The notes below the pieces were generated by a model. That model had not been told where the DNA came from and did not search any database. It was given only the letters and a program-made list of their open reading frames with translations. A DNA stretch of 64,000 bases from Paenibacillus sp. FSL R7-0345 (GTDB lineage: Bacteria > Bacillota > Bacilli > Paenibacillales > Paenibacillaceae), in the NCBI RefSeq assembly GCF_038595055.1, contig NZ_CP152002.1:3082501-3146500 (forward strand). The letters are read 5' to 3'. The position numbers and the translations under genes are program-made. Below are positions 62,935 to 64,000 of this stretch, in pieces; within the stretch, counting starts at the first letter, position 1, and each line of letters starts with the position of its first letter.

Positions 62935-63036
62935 ATGAGCGAAGCCGCAGGAGCAGGGTACGGAGGCTGGGCAACCTCAGCAACGACAATTCTGGTACTG
63001 TTTATATTACTTGTGATTATTACACGTACATTTTAG
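62935..63036 (+). CDS. YjcZ-family sporulation peptide
   Basis: 33 residues behind a perfect AGGAGG. The sequence has a Gly/Tyr-rich head (AGAGYGGWATSATT) followed by one membrane helix (ILVLFILLVIITRTF), the pattern of the YjcZ/CotYjcZ peptides found around the spore coat of Bacillales. It is too short for most gene callers. Confidence 0.85.
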   Translation: MSEAAGAGYGGWATSATTILVLFILLVIITRTF

Positions 63037-63198
63037 TAACGGTCAGCGACCATGATTTGCATATGGAACGCCGCGGGCATAAGCTCCGGCGTTTTTTGTG
63101 CTGCAGCTAAAGAAAGATGGCCGCTGACCGGGTCTTTAGGGATAAGCACAAGCCTTTCCGGCGGTGGTGCATTTAATATAGGGAAAGGATGTGAGGGC

Positions 63199-63996
63199 AT
63201 GACCAATGCCGAATTTATCGCACGGATTGTTCCCTACGCGGTAGCCGACATGCAGCGCAGCCACATTGCCGCTTCACTCACAATTGCCCAGGCTGCACTT
63301 GAGTCCGGCTGGGGGAACAGCGGGTTAACGGTAAAGGCAAATAACCTGTTCGGGATCAAAGGCAGCGGACCGGCAGGAAGCATTGCTGTCCGCACAACGG
63401 AATATTTAAACGGCAAACCGGTACAGGTAACAGCCGCTTTCCGCGCTTATAATGACTGGGGCGAATCCGTAGCAGATCATTCCGCGCTTATTGTCGGGGG
63501 TGTCTCGTGGAACCGCAACCTGTACAGCAGGGTGATCGGAGTGGACGGGCAGACGGCCGCCCGGGAAATCGCTGCGGCAGGCTACGCCACTGACCCGAAC
63601 TATACGGCAAAGCTGATTCAGATCATGGACACCTATAATCTGTACCAATATGACGAAATCAAGGAGGATGATGAGATGTCGGCGGAAGACAGACAGAAGC
63701 TTGCGAATCTGGAAACGGAGCTAAAGGACCTGCGTGTACTGCTGGCTGGTCTTACGGTAAGCAGGGATACCCTAAAGACCGGAGTGCAGGAGCAGGGCCA
63801 GGCGATCAAAAATGTTACAGACCGGCTAACCGTCATTGAAGGCCGTGCGGTTATGAATGTTCCGGCATGGGCGGAACCGGCAGTGAATGCGGCAGTTGCT
63901 GCTGGGCTGCTGGATACACCGACGGGCGGAAGCTATGACTTTTACCGGCTACTGACCGTGCTTCACAGGGCGGGCCTGCTGGTGACCGGGAGGTGA
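63199..63996 (+). CDS. glucosaminidase-domain cell-wall hydrolase, endolysin-like
   Basis: 265 residues from ATG at 63199 after GGATGTGAGGG. The N-terminal 150 residues are a glucosaminidase/FlgJ-type domain: SLTIAQAALESGWG holds the catalytic glutamate, followed by KANNLFGIKG and the C-terminal IAAAGYATDPNYTAKLI. A coiled coil (about 155-210) leads to a final domain VPAWAEPAVNAAVAAGLLDT also found on Bacillales endolysins. No signal peptide, so release needs lysis, holin or mother-cell context. No other phage gene is nearby; a sporulation role is possible. Confidence 0.88.
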   Translation: MTNAEFIARIVPYAVADMQRSHIAASLTIAQAALESGWGNSGLTVKANNLFGIKGSGPAGSIAVRTTEYLNGKPVQVTAAFRAYNDWGESVADHSALIVGGVSWNRNLYSRVIGVDGQTAAREIAAAGYATDPNYTAKLIQIMDTYNLYQYDEIKEDDEMSAEDRQKLANLETELKDLRVLLAGLTVSRDTLKTGVQEQGQAIKNVTDRLTVIEGRAVMNVPAWAEPAVNAAVAAGLLDTPTGGSYDFYRLLTVLHRAGLLVTGR

Positions 63997-64000
63997 ATAC

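Noticed and set aside
63199..63996. prophage boundary
   Set aside because: A single endolysin-like gene with no holin, tail, integrase or att site visible within the window is not enough.

Overview
The window looks like chromosome of a Gram-positive, endospore-forming, flagellated bacterium, most probably Paenibacillus or a close relative. This rests on strong AGGAGG ribosome binding sites with many TTG/GTG starts, mid GC content, a YjcZ-type sporulation peptide, two chemoreceptors with SigD-like promoters, copper-amine-oxidase-type stalk domains, meso-diaminopimelate dehydrogenase, and rho-independent terminators after most transcription units. There is no rRNA, tRNA, CRISPR array, complete insertion sequence or prophage in it. 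The species assignment is an inference from gene families, not from a marker gene.

Layout. 1-4.5 kb: diaminopimelate dehydrogenase (cut by the window edge), glutamate dehydrogenase, threonylcarbamoyl-AMP synthase and a stalk-domain remnant. 4.5-5.8 kb: a strong promoter, a purine-riboswitch-like aptamer with an unusual L2 and a perfect six-pair loop-loop contact, a mutually exclusive terminator, and an EamA-family transporter. This is the most interesting unit in the window. 5.8-12 kb: two truncated divergent genes, secreted proteins, an LCM-type methyltransferase, a Fur-boxed siderophore-binding protein, an SDR oxidoreductase and a small protein behind a perfect palindrome. 12.2-14.6 kb: a 794-residue protein that appears to carry two isoprenoid-synthase domains. 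14.7-20.7 kb: an alpha/beta hydrolase with a Fur-like site, then a five-gene NikABCDE/CntABCDF-type ABC importer whose promoter spacer holds a perfect Zur box. 20.7-23.9 kb: a siderophore-binding-protein remnant, a 51-bp tandem array and a BlaI/M56 peptidase regulatory pair with visible operators.

23.9-31.3 kb: DUF1697 protein, then a promoter, a leader hairpin, a KdpD-like universal stress protein and a complete Mrp Na+/H+ antiporter operon with MrpA and MrpB fused. 31.3-44 kb: MFS transporter, metallophosphoesterase, DUF975 protein, chemoreceptor, alkaline phosphatase with a 9-bp microsatellite, an orphan accessory SecA with an XRE regulator, and a membrane serine hydrolase. 44-55.8 kb: second chemoreceptor, DUF4253 lipoprotein, a frameshifted small gene, amidohydrolase lipoprotein, propeller-like secreted protein, sulfurtransferase, APH-like kinase, a repeat-rich 700-bp gap, CPD photolyase and a beta/gamma-crystallin protein. 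55.9-59.5 kb: a five-gene operon with two ABC systems around a YtrA-type GntR regulator. 59.5-64 kb: PilZ protein, pentapeptide-repeat protein, diguanylate cyclase, a 41-residue protein, YjcZ peptide and a glucosaminidase.

Themes that tie genes together are metal control (Fur and Zur sites), envelope ion and stress homeostasis (Mrp plus USP, alkaline phosphatase, M56), c-di-GMP and motility (diguanylate cyclase, PilZ, two chemoreceptors), and riboregulated export at 4.6-5.7 kb. All functional claims come from motif recognition by eye; no database search was run.
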